In this document: positions 52,803 to 61,412 of the stretch, piece by piece
How positions within the stretch are numbered: position 1 is the stretch's first letter
How the letters are laid out: every line of letters begins with the position of its first letter
From: JAYPHU01 sp964611435
GTDB taxonomy: Bacteria > Pseudomonadota > Alphaproteobacteria > Rhodospirillales > UBA2165
Direction: 5' to 3'
Length of the DNA: 64,000 nt
NCBI GenBank assembly: GCA_964611435.1
Contig: CAZSXT010000001.1
Span: 344,143 to 408,142 of the forward strand
Notes under the pieces: model-generated
The model's database searches: none
What the model saw: the letters and a program-made list of their open reading frames with translations, nothing else
Told to the model about the DNA's origin: nothing
Program-made: the position numbers and the translations under genes

Positions 52803-53825
52803 ATGGCCTTAATCTCGAAGATACTGACGGTGAAAAACCTCATGTGGGCGGCGGTGCTGTTATTCGCCGTCTGGTGGTTTATTCCCGGACTGTTTCCCGG
52901 ATCGTCAATGCTCTGGAAGGTGAGTTGGACGAAAACCGATTTCTCAAAAGCCGCCGTGGACCTGGGAGAGATCACGTCGGGCGGCCCCCGCAAGGATGGG
53001 ATTCCGTCCATCGACGCCCCTACTTTTACACCGGTTGCCGACGTGGATTTGCCCGCAACTGTCCCGGTGATCAGTTTTCAACTGAACGGCATGGCCAAAG
53101 CTTATCCGCTGAGCATTCTCATGAGCTACGAGATCGTCAATGACCGGGTAGGGGGTGTGCCGGTGGCGGTGACCTATTGTCCGCTTTGCAACGCCTCCAT
53201 CGTGTTCGACGCCAGACTCGACGGGATGGAGCTGGAATTTGGCACCACCGGCAATCTTCGACATTCGGACTTAGTCATGTATGACCGCCAAACGGAAAGC
53301 TGGTGGCAGCAATTCATGGGGGAGGCCATTGTCGGAGAGCTGATGGGAAAGCGTCTCAAGATCCTGCCGTCGCGAATAGAATCATTTAACAGATTTAAGA
53401 CGAGATATCCTGCAGGTCTGGTGTTGAACCCCGACAGCAGCTTTCGAGGCTACGGTTCCAATCCCTATGTGGGCTATGACACGAGCCGCCATCCGTTCCT
53501 TTACCGAGGACCATTGCCGGAAGGTTTGCCGGCCATGGCGCGGCTGGTGGTGGTTGGTGAAGAAGCCTGGACTCTTGATCTTTTAAGAAAGCATCGCAGG
53601 ATCGAAAAAGGCGACCTAGTTATCACTTGGGAGCCCGGTCAAAACTCCGCCCTGGATACCCGAACCATCGCCGAGGGCCGGGATGTGGGCAACGTGGTTG
53701 TCCAGCGCAAAACCGAGGGCCGCCTAGTTGATGTGGTCCACGATGTGACCTTCGCCTTCACATTCCATGCCTTCAAACCCAAAGGCAAAATTCACATAGT
53801 CTGGCCGGAGAAACCGTCCTCGTAG
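52803..53825 (+). CDS. DUF3179-domain protein
   Basis: A 340-residue protein started at ATG 52803; the frame reaches back to 52620. A membrane anchor (LMWAAVLLFAVWWFIPGLF) is followed by the DUF3179 domain: KAYPLSILMSYEIVNDRVGG, VAVTYCPLCNASIVFD and SWWQQFMGEAIVGELMGKRL. The CPLC pair could bind a metal or serve as a redox site. The domain's biochemical function is not established; it is widespread in marine bacteria and archaea. Confidence 0.9.
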   Translation: MALISKILTVKNLMWAAVLLFAVWWFIPGLFPGSSMLWKVSWTKTDFSKAAVDLGEITSGGPRKDGIPSIDAPTFTPVADVDLPATVPVISFQLNGMAKAYPLSILMSYEIVNDRVGGVPVAVTYCPLCNASIVFDARLDGMELEFGTTGNLRHSDLVMYDRQTESWWQQFMGEAIVGELMGKRLKILPSRIESFNRFKTRYPAGLVLNPDSSFRGYGSNPYVGYDTSRHPFLYRGPLPEGLPAMARLVVVGEEAWTLDLLRKHRRIEKGDLVITWEPGQNSALDTRTIAEGRDVGNVVVQRKTEGRLVDVVHDVTFAFTFHAFKPKGKIHIVWPEKPSS

Positions 53826-53891
53826 GACCGTCGCACTTCCGCCGTTGAGCGGACCGCCGCACGATGGCATTGTGCCGGTGAGGAGTCGCGT

Positions 53892-54785
53892 TTGGCCGAT
53901 ACCGTCAACATTATGCTAGGCAATCTGCCGCCCCATTTATGGGAGACAAATGCGGACTCGGTGCGCTTTGTGAAATATGCGCTGGAAGCCAACGGGATCC
54001 AAGTGACCCTGGGGACCGAGCATCTCGACCGTTCCGCGGTGAACCTGTTCTTCGACCGGTTCTATGTGGAGCCGGACTTTCCCATGAAGATGAAGACCGC
54101 CGGGTTGAAATACGGCCTGATCTGCACGGAGGCCCTGTCACCGGACGGCGTCTGGAACTATGGCGCAGAAAGGGTGGCGCCGGATGTTGTACTGGCGTTC
54201 GAACTGGCGGCGCGGAATGCCCAGTTCGTCTGGTGCCAATTGGATGAGTCAGTTGAGGCCTGCCGGGCGCTCAATCCCAACAGCGCGCACCTACCCTATG
54301 GTTATCTGACGGCGATGGAGGAGATCACGCCGCTGCCCAGAGAGGCCAAGGATATTGATGCGTTGATGAGCGGCATGCCGTCGCCCCGCCGGGAGGCCTT
54401 GATGCAGGATTTGGCGGACGCCGGGATGAACACCTATTATCCCGGCCAGCCCGTGCCGGTGTATATCCGGGATGCGTTTATGGCCCGTTCTCGATTGAGC
54501 CTATCCCTGCAAAAAACCGACCGTCATCGGATCGTCTCCGTCACTCGCATCTGCCACTCGGTGATCAACCGGGTGCCAGTGGTGTTGGAAGTCGATGCGA
54601 CGCAAAACCCATACGCCGGTTATTGCTTCACCGCCACGCCCGATAATCTGTTGGAAACCTGCCAGCGAAATCTAGCTGAGACCGACCTTGAGGAATGGGC
54701 TGATGCCCGCTACGAACAGATGAAAGCAGAGCTGCCCATGGACAAGATGATGGGTGCGCTTTTGGAAAACACATTTAATCCCTAA
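53892..54785 (+). CDS. Unrecognised protein, possibly glycosyltransferase-like, with TTG start
   Basis: A 297-residue protein. The start is a TTG at 53892, supported by GAGGAG at 53880-53885 six bases away; the next ATG (53913) has nothing comparable. The sequence (INLGNLPPHLWETNADSV-like start, VNLFFDRFYVEPDF, LSLSLQKTDRHRI, then RICHSVINRVPVVLEVD) has features of the sugar-nucleotide half of some GT-B enzymes, as in capsule-related proteins. I cannot name it. A thioesterase gene follows 28 bases later. Confidence 0.65.
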   Translation: MADTVNIMLGNLPPHLWETNADSVRFVKYALEANGIQVTLGTEHLDRSAVNLFFDRFYVEPDFPMKMKTAGLKYGLICTEALSPDGVWNYGAERVAPDVVLAFELAARNAQFVWCQLDESVEACRALNPNSAHLPYGYLTAMEEITPLPREAKDIDALMSGMPSPRREALMQDLADAGMNTYYPGQPVPVYIRDAFMARSRLSLSLQKTDRHRIVSVTRICHSVINRVPVVLEVDATQNPYAGYCFTATPDNLLETCQRNLAETDLEEWADARYEQMKAELPMDKMMGALLENTFNP

Positions 54786-54812
54786 GAACTATTTCGTGAG
54801 AGCCAATTCAGT

Positions 54813-55253
54813 ATGAACGCCGATACCCCGATAAACCTGAAAGACCGGAGCACCTTTCGCAATTGGACGGTTGCAACCATCCGATATAGCGATCTGGATC
54901 CCAACGGGCATGTAAACAACGGCGCCATCAACGCATTTCTGGAAGACGGAAGGGTCCATTTCCGGGATGCCAACATGGTGTCCATGGGTAAGGATATTCT
55001 GACCGGATTTGCCGTGGTGAAATTCTCCGTCGAATATAACTCTCTGCTTTTCTATCCCGGCTCCGTTGATATCGGCACCACGGTGATCCGGGTCGGCGGG
55101 TCATCTTACACGTTGGGCCAGGCGGTGTTCGACGGAGACCGGTGCATTGCAAGCGCGGAAGTTGTCACCGTCTTTTTTGATCCGGAGACCAACAAATCTC
55201 AACCCCTCACAGACGAATTGCGCAGAATTTTGACTGGTGAAATGCCCGCATAA
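54813..55253 (+). CDS. Acyl-CoA thioesterase (4HBT hot-dog family)
   Basis: A 146-residue hot-dog-fold thioesterase. The catalytic-site segment is YSDLDPNGHVNNGAINAFLEDG near residue 20-40, with the Asp/His pattern of the 4-hydroxybenzoyl-CoA thioesterase family, and the later strand is VVKFSVEYNSLLFYPGSV. It would release acyl groups from CoA or carrier protein; the substrate is unknown. Confidence 0.9.
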   Translation: MNADTPINLKDRSTFRNWTVATIRYSDLDPNGHVNNGAINAFLEDGRVHFRDANMVSMGKDILTGFAVVKFSVEYNSLLFYPGSVDIGTTVIRVGGSSYTLGQAVFDGDRCIASAEVVTVFFDPETNKSQPLTDELRRILTGEMPA

Positions 55254-55337
55254 GCCAGCTTGACCCTAGGCGGGCTATCCTGTGAAGTCCTCCGGTACAT
55301 AAATTTTCGAAAAAGCTTCTCAGTCAAAGGAAGAACG

Positions 55338-56435
55338 ATGCCCGCCATTGATAATCGTACCGGCCTGATCCAAATGGATAAGTCGCGCGCCACACCCGGC
55401 TATACCCTCTTCACGCCTCTTGGCCAGCCAAACACCTATATCGTGGATATGAACGGCGAGGTGGTCCATCAATGGGACTTGCCGAATGACGTGGGAAACC
55501 ACGCCTATTTGTTGGACAACGGCAATCTTCTGGCGGCAATCCGGACGGAAGAAAACAACCCCCGGCTACCGGCCAAGGGGGGTCATTTGATCGAATATGA
55601 CTGGGACGGCAACATTGTGTGGGAACATGTGGATCATGCCCAGCATCATGATTTTCACCGGAAAGCCAATGGCAATACGGTCTACGCCGCCTGGGAGCTA
55701 ATCGACGATCCGGTGGAAATGGCAAAAATCCCCGGCGGGCGCCCCGGCATGGAGCATGAAGACGGCATTTATACGGATGTCATTCGCGAAGTCGACCCGG
55801 CGGGAAATGTCGTCTGGGAATGGCGCGCTGCCAAGGATTTGGACCTGACCGACGAGCGCTATTGGATCAGCCCCGCCGTACACCGCAAGGAATTCTGCCA
55901 CGCCAATACGGTGTTCGTCTGCGACAACAACGATGTCATCGTGAACTGGCGCTATAACGCCGCCATGGTTCGGATCAATCCGGAAACCAAAGAAGTAGTC
56001 TGGTCCCACCAGGATGATAACTGGGGTCAGCACCATGATGTACAGGAACTGGAGAACGGCAACATTCTGTTCTTCGGCAACCGGGCGGACGTGTATCTAT
56101 GGGGACCGGAAACCGGCTCGGAAGTGATCGAGATGAACCCGGCGAACAACGAGGTGGTCTGGCGCTATACGGGCCATCCCAGACGGTCCTTTTTTAGCTG
56201 GTTTATCAGCGGGGCCCAGCGCCTGGCGTCCGGCAATACGATGATTTGTGAAGGATTATGGGGCCGGCTGTTTGAGGTCACACCGGAAGGCGACATTGTG
56301 TGGGAATACGTCTCTCCGTTTTACGTCGAACATGAACATCCTGCGTATACGGGCAGCAATCCGGTGTTCCGCTGCCAACGCCACACGGCAGAGTCCAAGC
56401 AGATTCGCAACAGACTGCCGGATGATCCGTTTTAG
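55338..56435 (+). CDS. Arylsulfotransferase-like (ASST family) protein without signal peptide
   Basis: A 365-residue beta-propeller protein, started at ATG 55338 with AAAGGAAG upstream. ASST-family landmarks are GYTLFTPLGQPNTYIVDMNG, VHQWDLP, HHDFHRKANGNTVYAAWE, VEWEWRAAKDL-type repeats (seen as VVWEWRAAKDLD), and WGQHHDVQELENGNILFFGNR, with histidines that in the family take sulfate. Classic ASSTs are periplasmic, yet no signal peptide is seen here, so it may be cytoplasmic or have another role. Confidence 0.78.
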   Translation: MPAIDNRTGLIQMDKSRATPGYTLFTPLGQPNTYIVDMNGEVVHQWDLPNDVGNHAYLLDNGNLLAAIRTEENNPRLPAKGGHLIEYDWDGNIVWEHVDHAQHHDFHRKANGNTVYAAWELIDDPVEMAKIPGGRPGMEHEDGIYTDVIREVDPAGNVVWEWRAAKDLDLTDERYWISPAVHRKEFCHANTVFVCDNNDVIVNWRYNAAMVRINPETKEVVWSHQDDNWGQHHDVQELENGNILFFGNRADVYLWGPETGSEVIEMNPANNEVVWRYTGHPRRSFFSWFISGAQRLASGNTMICEGLWGRLFEVTPEGDIVWEYVSPFYVEHEHPAYTGSNPVFRCQRHTAESKQIRNRLPDDPF

Positions 56436-56568
56436 CCGACCCTTATTGAGGGAAAAAGTCGATATTTGTCGATACGCAGGGCTCGCGGTGTGCGTCAACT
56501 TTTGCTAGAGTCTCGTCCTGATCCACAAAAACAGGGTAACACCTGTCTGAATGGAAAGGGAAAGACGA

Positions 56569-56991
56569 ATGAACGAGTCTGCCTCGGAAGAAGAACAGAA
56601 GGTCAAAGGCCGTACGGGATCGGAAAGGCGCTCGATCAATGAAGGCCGTTTTATCTTCCGTCAGGGGGAGACAGGCGATTCCGCATTTGTCGTGATCTCC
56701 GGCGACGTTGAAATTATCAAGCATGTCGAAGGAGATGAGGAAGGGATCGTGTTGGGCCATGTGCCACAGGGCGGCATGTTCGGCGAAATGGCGCTGATAA
56801 ACGATGAACCCCGGATGGCGTCTGCCCGTGCCGTCGGCGGACCTGTGGACCTGATCTTCATTTCCAGGGAGACATTGCAGAGAAAACTAGCGGATGCTGA
56901 TCCATTCCAGCGAGCCCTTATCGACATTCTTTCCAATCATGTGCGCAGCATGGCAAAAACCATTGCCGAAGCGGGTCTGCGGGCGTCTTAA
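56569..56991 (+). CDS. Small cyclic-nucleotide-binding-domain protein
   Basis: A 140-residue protein from ATG 56569, chosen because AAGGGA lies just upstream; a 5' ATG at 56551 is also possible. It consists of one cyclic-nucleotide-binding domain: FIFRQGETGDSAFVVISGDVE, then the phosphate cassette MFGEMALINDEPRMASA. No DNA-binding or enzymatic domain is attached, so it would act as a binding subunit or partner. It may respond to the product of the nucleotide cyclase at 61409-62749. Confidence 0.88.
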   Translation: MNESASEEEQKVKGRTGSERRSINEGRFIFRQGETGDSAFVVISGDVEIIKHVEGDEEGIVLGHVPQGGMFGEMALINDEPRMASARAVGGPVDLIFISRETLQRKLADADPFQRALIDILSNHVRSMAKTIAEAGLRAS

Positions 56992-57018
56992 ACCGAATTC
57001 TCCAATTTTCTAGCTGAT

Positions 57019-57060
57019 TTGACCTTGATCAAGGCGCGGCCGGTTGGAGCGTCCTAGTTT
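57019..57060 (+). promoter_or_regulatory. FNR-type box with matched -10 element upstream of the universal stress gene
   Basis: TTGACCTTGATCAA at 57019-57032 matches the FNR/Anr consensus TTGAT-N4-ATCAA at nine of ten positions. A TAGTTT hexamer at 57055-57060 sits where a class II (-41.5) activated promoter would need its -10. The nearby regulator at 58001-58753 has the FNR recognition residues, so low oxygen probably induces the stress protein. Confidence 0.6.
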
Positions 57061-57111
57061 CCGAGTGCCCCCTTCGAGTCAATGGAGAGGCCGCCAAGAA
57101 AGGAACGAGCC

Positions 57112-57942
57112 ATGGCTTATAAAGATATTGTGGTCCATTCGGATTCCTCCGACACCGGTAAACATCGGATGGAGATCGCTGCATCGCTGGCAGCTAAGCA
57201 CGATGCCCGTTTGATCGGTCTGTTTACGGAAGGGACGACCTACGTGCCGCCCATGGCCGATCTGGCACAACTGCCAGCAGCCTATTTTGAGGAGCAGGAG
57301 GAAGCGATGCGGGAAGAGTCTGACGCCACCCGCGAAATTTTTACAGAAATATGCGCCAAGTCAGGCGTGTCGAACGAATGGCGCAGCATTCAGGGATTGG
57401 CGTTCGACGTTTTACTGACCAGCGCCCGCTACGCCGATCTGATCATATTGGGGCAGCGCCCGCCCGGCTCGTATCCGTTATTAGGCGATTATCCTGGTGG
57501 ATTAGTCCTGAGCGCCGGCCGGCCGGTTCTCATCATCCCGGATGTGGGGCGCCATGACGTAATTGGCAGCAAGGTCATGATTGGTTGGGATGGTGGCGCA
57601 CCAGCGACGCGTGCCGTTCACGATGCGATTCCGCTAATGCGGGACGCTGATTTGGTGGACGTGATCGCTATAAATCCCGACACAACAGGCCATCACGGGC
57701 AGGAACCGGGCGCCGATATCGGCCGGCATTTGGCCGGGCATGGGCTAAACGTCGAGGCGGAGTCGATGACGGTCAACAACATCGGTGTGGCTGATATGTT
57801 ATTGTCCCGGGCGGCAGACAAGTCGATCGATTTGTTTGTGATGGGCGCTTATGGCCATGCCCGATGGCGGGAGATGGTGCTGGGTGGTGTGACTGCACAC
57901 ATGCTCGAAAATATGACCATGCCGGTGCTGATGTCTCACTAG
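57112..57942 (+). CDS. Universal stress protein (two domains)
   Basis: A 276-residue protein of two universal-stress-protein domains, from ATG 57112 with AAGGAA upstream. Domain 1 starts KDIVVHSDSSDTGKH and domain 2 VMIGWDGGAPATRAV. Domain 2 ends VMGAYGHARWREMVLGGV, the GxxG ... G type ATP-binding end. Such proteins help cells survive stress, often hypoxia. An FNR-type box lies upstream. Confidence 0.93.
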   Translation: MAYKDIVVHSDSSDTGKHRMEIAASLAAKHDARLIGLFTEGTTYVPPMADLAQLPAAYFEEQEEAMREESDATREIFTEICAKSGVSNEWRSIQGLAFDVLLTSARYADLIILGQRPPGSYPLLGDYPGGLVLSAGRPVLIIPDVGRHDVIGSKVMIGWDGGAPATRAVHDAIPLMRDADLVDVIAINPDTTGHHGQEPGADIGRHLAGHGLNVEAESMTVNNIGVADMLLSRAADKSIDLFVMGAYGHARWREMVLGGVTAHMLENMTMPVLMSH

Positions 57943-58000
57943 AGCACATTCAACAAACCGGGCGAGACGTCTCAGCGGCCACGGGTTATTTAATCAGGCC

Positions 58001-58753
58001 CTAGAGCGCGTGGTGGGGTTCGAATTCCTCGATCAGATCATCGACTAGGGGAATGGAAATCTCCCGGCCGGAGAAATCGGCAAGACCGTCGTCCGACAAT
58101 TTCTTGATCGTACGAGAAAGGGATTCCGGCGTGGTTCCGATCATCGACGCCAAATCGTGACGCGCGAGGGGCAAGGTAAAGCCGGCGCTGCCGTCGTCAT
58201 TGCGCTTGCCGTATTTGTCGAGAAGCACCACCAGCAAATGGGCGAACCGCGCGCGGACCGAGAGCGTTGTGTTGTGCAGGATTTTTTCCTCTGCCGCTTC
58301 CAGGTTGTCGGAAACCCGTTTCAAGTACCGCAAGCCAAGTGCAGGATTTTCCTGCAATAGTTTACGCACTGTGGCCGAGTCGATATGGCAGACCCGGCTT
58401 GGTTCCAACACCTCGGCGCTGGCGGTAAATTCCTTCTCTGACAACATGGCCCGATAGCCCAACGTGTCACCCGTATTTGCAACGCTGAGCAAAACAGAGT
58501 TACCCTCCGCGTCCGATTTTCGGATGCCCACCAGACCGGATTCGATGCAGTAAACGCCAGTGCATGGATCTCCCTCGTGAAACAGCACTTCACCCGGCGC
58601 AAAGTCCCGGCTATGCCGCCCCGAATCCAACAAGGTCAATTCGGCATCAGACAAGACACACCATTCCGACCGTTCCCGGGTCTGACAGGAAAAGCAGTTC
58701 GGCTGGGCCGATGAAATTTTCGATTCCGCTGACATTGAGGCTAGGGCCCCCAT
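58001..58753 (-). CDS. FNR-type oxygen-responsive transcriptional regulator
   Basis: A 250-residue regulator. An N-terminal cysteine group (CFSCQTRERSEWC) and a fourth cysteine in SRVCHIDSATV match the iron-sulfur-cluster ligands of FNR. The sensor is a cyclic-nucleotide-like domain (GEVLFHEGDPCTGVYCIESG). The DNA-binding helix TPESLSRTIKKL keeps the Glu and Ser-Arg that read TTGAT-N4-ATCAA, fitting the box at 57019. Loss of the cluster in oxygen would switch off activation. Confidence 0.92.
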   Translation of the reverse strand: MGALASMSAESKISSAQPNCFSCQTRERSEWCVLSDAELTLLDSGRHSRDFAPGEVLFHEGDPCTGVYCIESGLVGIRKSDAEGNSVLLSVANTGDTLGYRAMLSEKEFTASAEVLEPSRVCHIDSATVRKLLQENPALGLRYLKRVSDNLEAAEEKILHNTTLSVRARFAHLLVVLLDKYGKRNDDGSAGFTLPLARHDLASMIGTTPESLSRTIKKLSDDGLADFSGREISIPLVDDLIEEFEPHHAL

Positions 58754-58846
58754 AAAATATTGCCGTGCGTGGGAAAAGTGTCCCGAATACTACAAAACTC
58801 CGGCACTTTTATGAAGAATTCAAGCCTTGTTTCTTTGGGGTGCACC

Positions 58847-59827
58847 TCAGGCTGCCGCGGCGCCAAACTTGTTCCGGTCGTGAGGGCGGGAGAAATCACT
58901 GTCCGGCCCCTTCGGCACAACGCCGTTGGACGCGGGGATCGGCCCGCCTACGCTGTAAACCAAGCGCTTCATTTCCGCCACATCACAGGTGTTGGCGATG
59001 CCGGGCGTCTGGAATAGATCGCGGGCATAGTTGGATAGATTGGGATAGTCCTCGATCCGGCGCTTGTTGCATTTATAGCCGACGTAGTAGATCGCATCGA
59101 AGCGGACCAGGGTCGGAAACAATCGCCAGTCGGCCTCGGTCTGGACATCGCCGCAGAGGTATTTCTGCTGGCCTAACAACTCTTCCAGTTCGTCCAGAGA
59201 TTGGAACAACAAATCATAGGCCCGTTCATAGGCGTCCTGATCGGTGACCCGGCCGCAGCCGTTCACCGCATCGTTGACGCCGCGCAGGATTTTCTCGTTC
59301 ATGGAGTCGATTTCCGGGCGCAGGGCTTCTGGGTACATGTCCGGCGTTTCCGGCGTGAAGTCCACGAAGGCCGAGTTGAACATGCGGATGATCTCCGAGG
59401 ACTCGTTGTTCACGACGGTCTTCTTTTGGCTGTCCCATAGGGTCGGGACCGTCACTTTACCCGTGTAGCCGCTGTCCGCCAGGGCATAAATTTCGTGCAG
59501 GAACTGAACCTCAACGTCGGCGCCGGGCACCATATGTTTCTCCCCACCGAACCACCAGCCGCCGCCGTCCGGGTTCTGGCTTGTGTTGAACATAGGGACG
59601 ATGTCTTCCAGAAGCTTGAGGGAGCGGAACAACACGGCGCGCTGCGCCCACGGGCACGCCATCGAATTGTAGAGGATGTATCGTCCCGGTTACGCCTTGA
59701 ACCCGTCCGCGCCGTCGGCGGTGACATGGTCGCGAAAGTAGGACGGTTTTTTCTGATAACTGCCGTCGGCTTCGATCTCGGTGAAGATATTTTCATTGCT
59801 CCAAACGCCGTCGATCATCTGGCCCAT
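58847..59827 (-). pseudogene. Glutathionyl-hydroquinone reductase gene broken by an in-frame TAA
   Basis: A full-length frame of 326 codons except for a TAA at 59692-59690. Before it: MGQMIDGVWSNENIF ... TADGADGFKA; after it: PGRYILYNSMACPWAQRAVLF. The pair straddles the conserved GF-x-AEPGRYHLY segment, where the Glu codon (GAA) has become TAA by one substitution. The catalytic cysteine of this glutathione transferase group is in ACPWAQR, after the break, so a restart at ATG 59662 (271 residues) would keep the active site but lose the first strand. It is therefore a pseudogene, a sequencing error or a shortened protein. Confidence 0.85.
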
Positions 59828-59838
59828 GGCCGGTCTCC

Positions 59839-60621
59839 TTATTTCCGCTGTTGATACTCCCGGGCGGCTTTGCCGAATTCCTCGTACAGCCGGCGGGAGA
59901 GCAGGTGCTCTTCTTTTTCAGGATACCATTCCGCGTGCCATTGCACGCCGACGGTGAAGGTCTCGTCGTTCTTCAGGCGGATGCCTTCGATCACCTCGTC
60001 CTCCACGGTGACGGCCTCAATCTCAAAATCGTCGGCCAGACGGTCGATGCCTTGACCGTGTAGGGTGTTCACGTCGAACTGGTCTCTGCCGACCAGCCCT
60101 TGGAATAGCCCGCCCGGCGTCAGTTGGATCGTGTGCCTCAGGGCAAAGATTTCCTCGCGGGTTACGCCCTCGTGCCGGGGCATACGGTGGTCGTTTTTTC
60201 CTTCAAGCGTATGAAGGCGATAATGCAAAGTGCCGCCCAAGGCCACGTTCATTTCCTGCAGGCCACGGCATGAGCCGAAGACCGGCATTTTGTGATCCAC
60301 ACAAGCGCGGATCAGCGAGAGAACCAGATTGTCCCGCGCCGGATCGATCGGCTCGTCTTCGGGGAACGGCGGGCCGCCATAGTGATGCGGTTCCACATTT
60401 GCCCGGCCGCCGGTGAGAACTATCCCGTCGAAGTGACTCAAGAGCTCCTTGAAGTCGTAGTGATCGGCGCGCGCGGGAATGACAACAGGCAGACAATTGG
60501 AGAAGGCTTCCAGAGATTCCACATAGCGTTGGCCCACAGAATGCGCGGCCATCTGGTTACCGGAATGCTGGATCAGGCTGGCGGCAATGCCGATGACGGG
60601 ACGGTCGGAAGTTTTGGACAT
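59839..60621 (-). CDS. Gamma-glutamyl-GABA hydrolase-like class I glutamine amidotransferase (peptidase C26)
   Basis: A 260-residue protein. The nucleophile is Cys in VFGSCRGLQEMNVALGG near residue 120, the oxyanion/turn segment is GIVLTGGRANVEPHHYGG, and the His/Glu pair is in GVQWHAEW. The family (PuuD) cleaves gamma-glutamyl-GABA in polyamine breakdown, or gamma-glutamyl conjugates. No other polyamine gene is nearby. It is 11 bases from the MlaF-like ATPase upstream. Confidence 0.88.
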   Translation of the reverse strand: MSKTSDRPVIGIAASLIQHSGNQMAAHSVGQRYVESLEAFSNCLPVVIPARADHYDFKELLSHFDGIVLTGGRANVEPHHYGGPPFPEDEPIDPARDNLVLSLIRACVDHKMPVFGSCRGLQEMNVALGGTLHYRLHTLEGKNDHRMPRHEGVTREEIFALRHTIQLTPGGLFQGLVGRDQFDVNTLHGQGIDRLADDFEIEAVTVEDEVIEGIRLKNDETFTVGVQWHAEWYPEKEEHLLSRRLYEEFGKAAREYQQRK

Positions 60622-60632
60622 CGTTCCAATAT

Positions 60633-61412
60633 TTACGCTGCGGTGACCGCCATTTTAATCGGGCCTTCCGCCCGATTGTGAATGAACTGATCCAGATACG
60701 GGTTCCCGGAGTCATCGACTTGATCCCTCGGCCCGAACCAAATGATCTTGCCGCCATGTAGCATGGCGATCCGGTCAGCTATCTTGCGGGCGCCGGCCAT
60801 GTTGCTGGTGATCGAAAGAACCGTCGCACCCAACTGTTGCACACCATCAAGGATCAGATCGCTGACAATATTGGTCATAATCGGGTCCAGCCCGGCGGTA
60901 GGTTCATCCAGCAGAACGATCTCGGGGTCATTTGCAATGGCGCGTGCAAAGCCGACCCGTTTCTGCATGCCGCCGGATATCTCGGAAGGAAGGAGCTCGC
61001 CCACGTCAGGGGTCATGCCGACGGAGACCAGCTTATCCACCGCGCGAGATTTGGCATCTGCCTTGTTGATCGATTTGTCCTGGAGCAGACGGAAGGCAAT
61101 GTTCTCCCAAACCGTTTGGCTGTCAAAAAGGGCGGATTGCTGGAACAGCATGCCGGTGCGATCAAACAAGGCCCGCCGTTCCTTGGCCGGCAAACCTATG
61201 GTTTCCTTGCCGTCAATCCGAATGCTGCCGCTGTCGGGCGTGATCAGGCCGAGGATACATTTGAATAGCAGAGTTTTCCCGCTGGCCGAGCCGCCGATGA
61301 GAACCACTGATTCGCCGACGTTGACCTCCAAATCGACGCCATCCAGCACTTGATGGTCACCAAATTTCTTGGTGACGCCTTCCACGACAATTTTTGGCTG
61401 GCTGTTGGTCAT
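60633..61412 (-). CDS. ABC transporter ATPase, MlaF-like, without partners nearby
   Basis: A 259-residue ATPase. Walker A GGSASGKTLLF near 40, signature SEISGGMQKRVGFARAI, Walker B IVLLDEPTAGLD. The unusual Leu-Leu after the P-loop and the MQKR signature are typical of MlaF/Ttg2A phospholipid-transport ATPases. No MlaE permease or MlaD gene is adjacent. It overlaps the cyclase stop by four bases (ATGA), so the ATPase is co-expressed with a membrane cyclase. Confidence 0.9.
   Translation of the reverse strand: MTNSQPKIVVEGVTKKFGDHQVLDGVDLEVNVGESVVLIGGSASGKTLLFKCILGLITPDSGSIRIDGKETIGLPAKERRALFDRTGMLFQQSALFDSQTVWENIAFRLLQDKSINKADAKSRAVDKLVSVGMTPDVGELLPSEISGGMQKRVGFARAIANDPEIVLLDEPTAGLDPIMTNIVSDLILDGVQQLGATVLSITSNMAGARKIADRIAMLHGGKIIWFGPRDQVDDSGNPYLDQFIHNRAEGPIKMAVTAA

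Noticed and set aside
56531..56546. ACAGG-N6-CCTGT inverted repeat before the cyclic-nucleotide-binding gene
   Set aside because: Only five bases per arm; expected by chance in a window of this size and not matched to a known operator.
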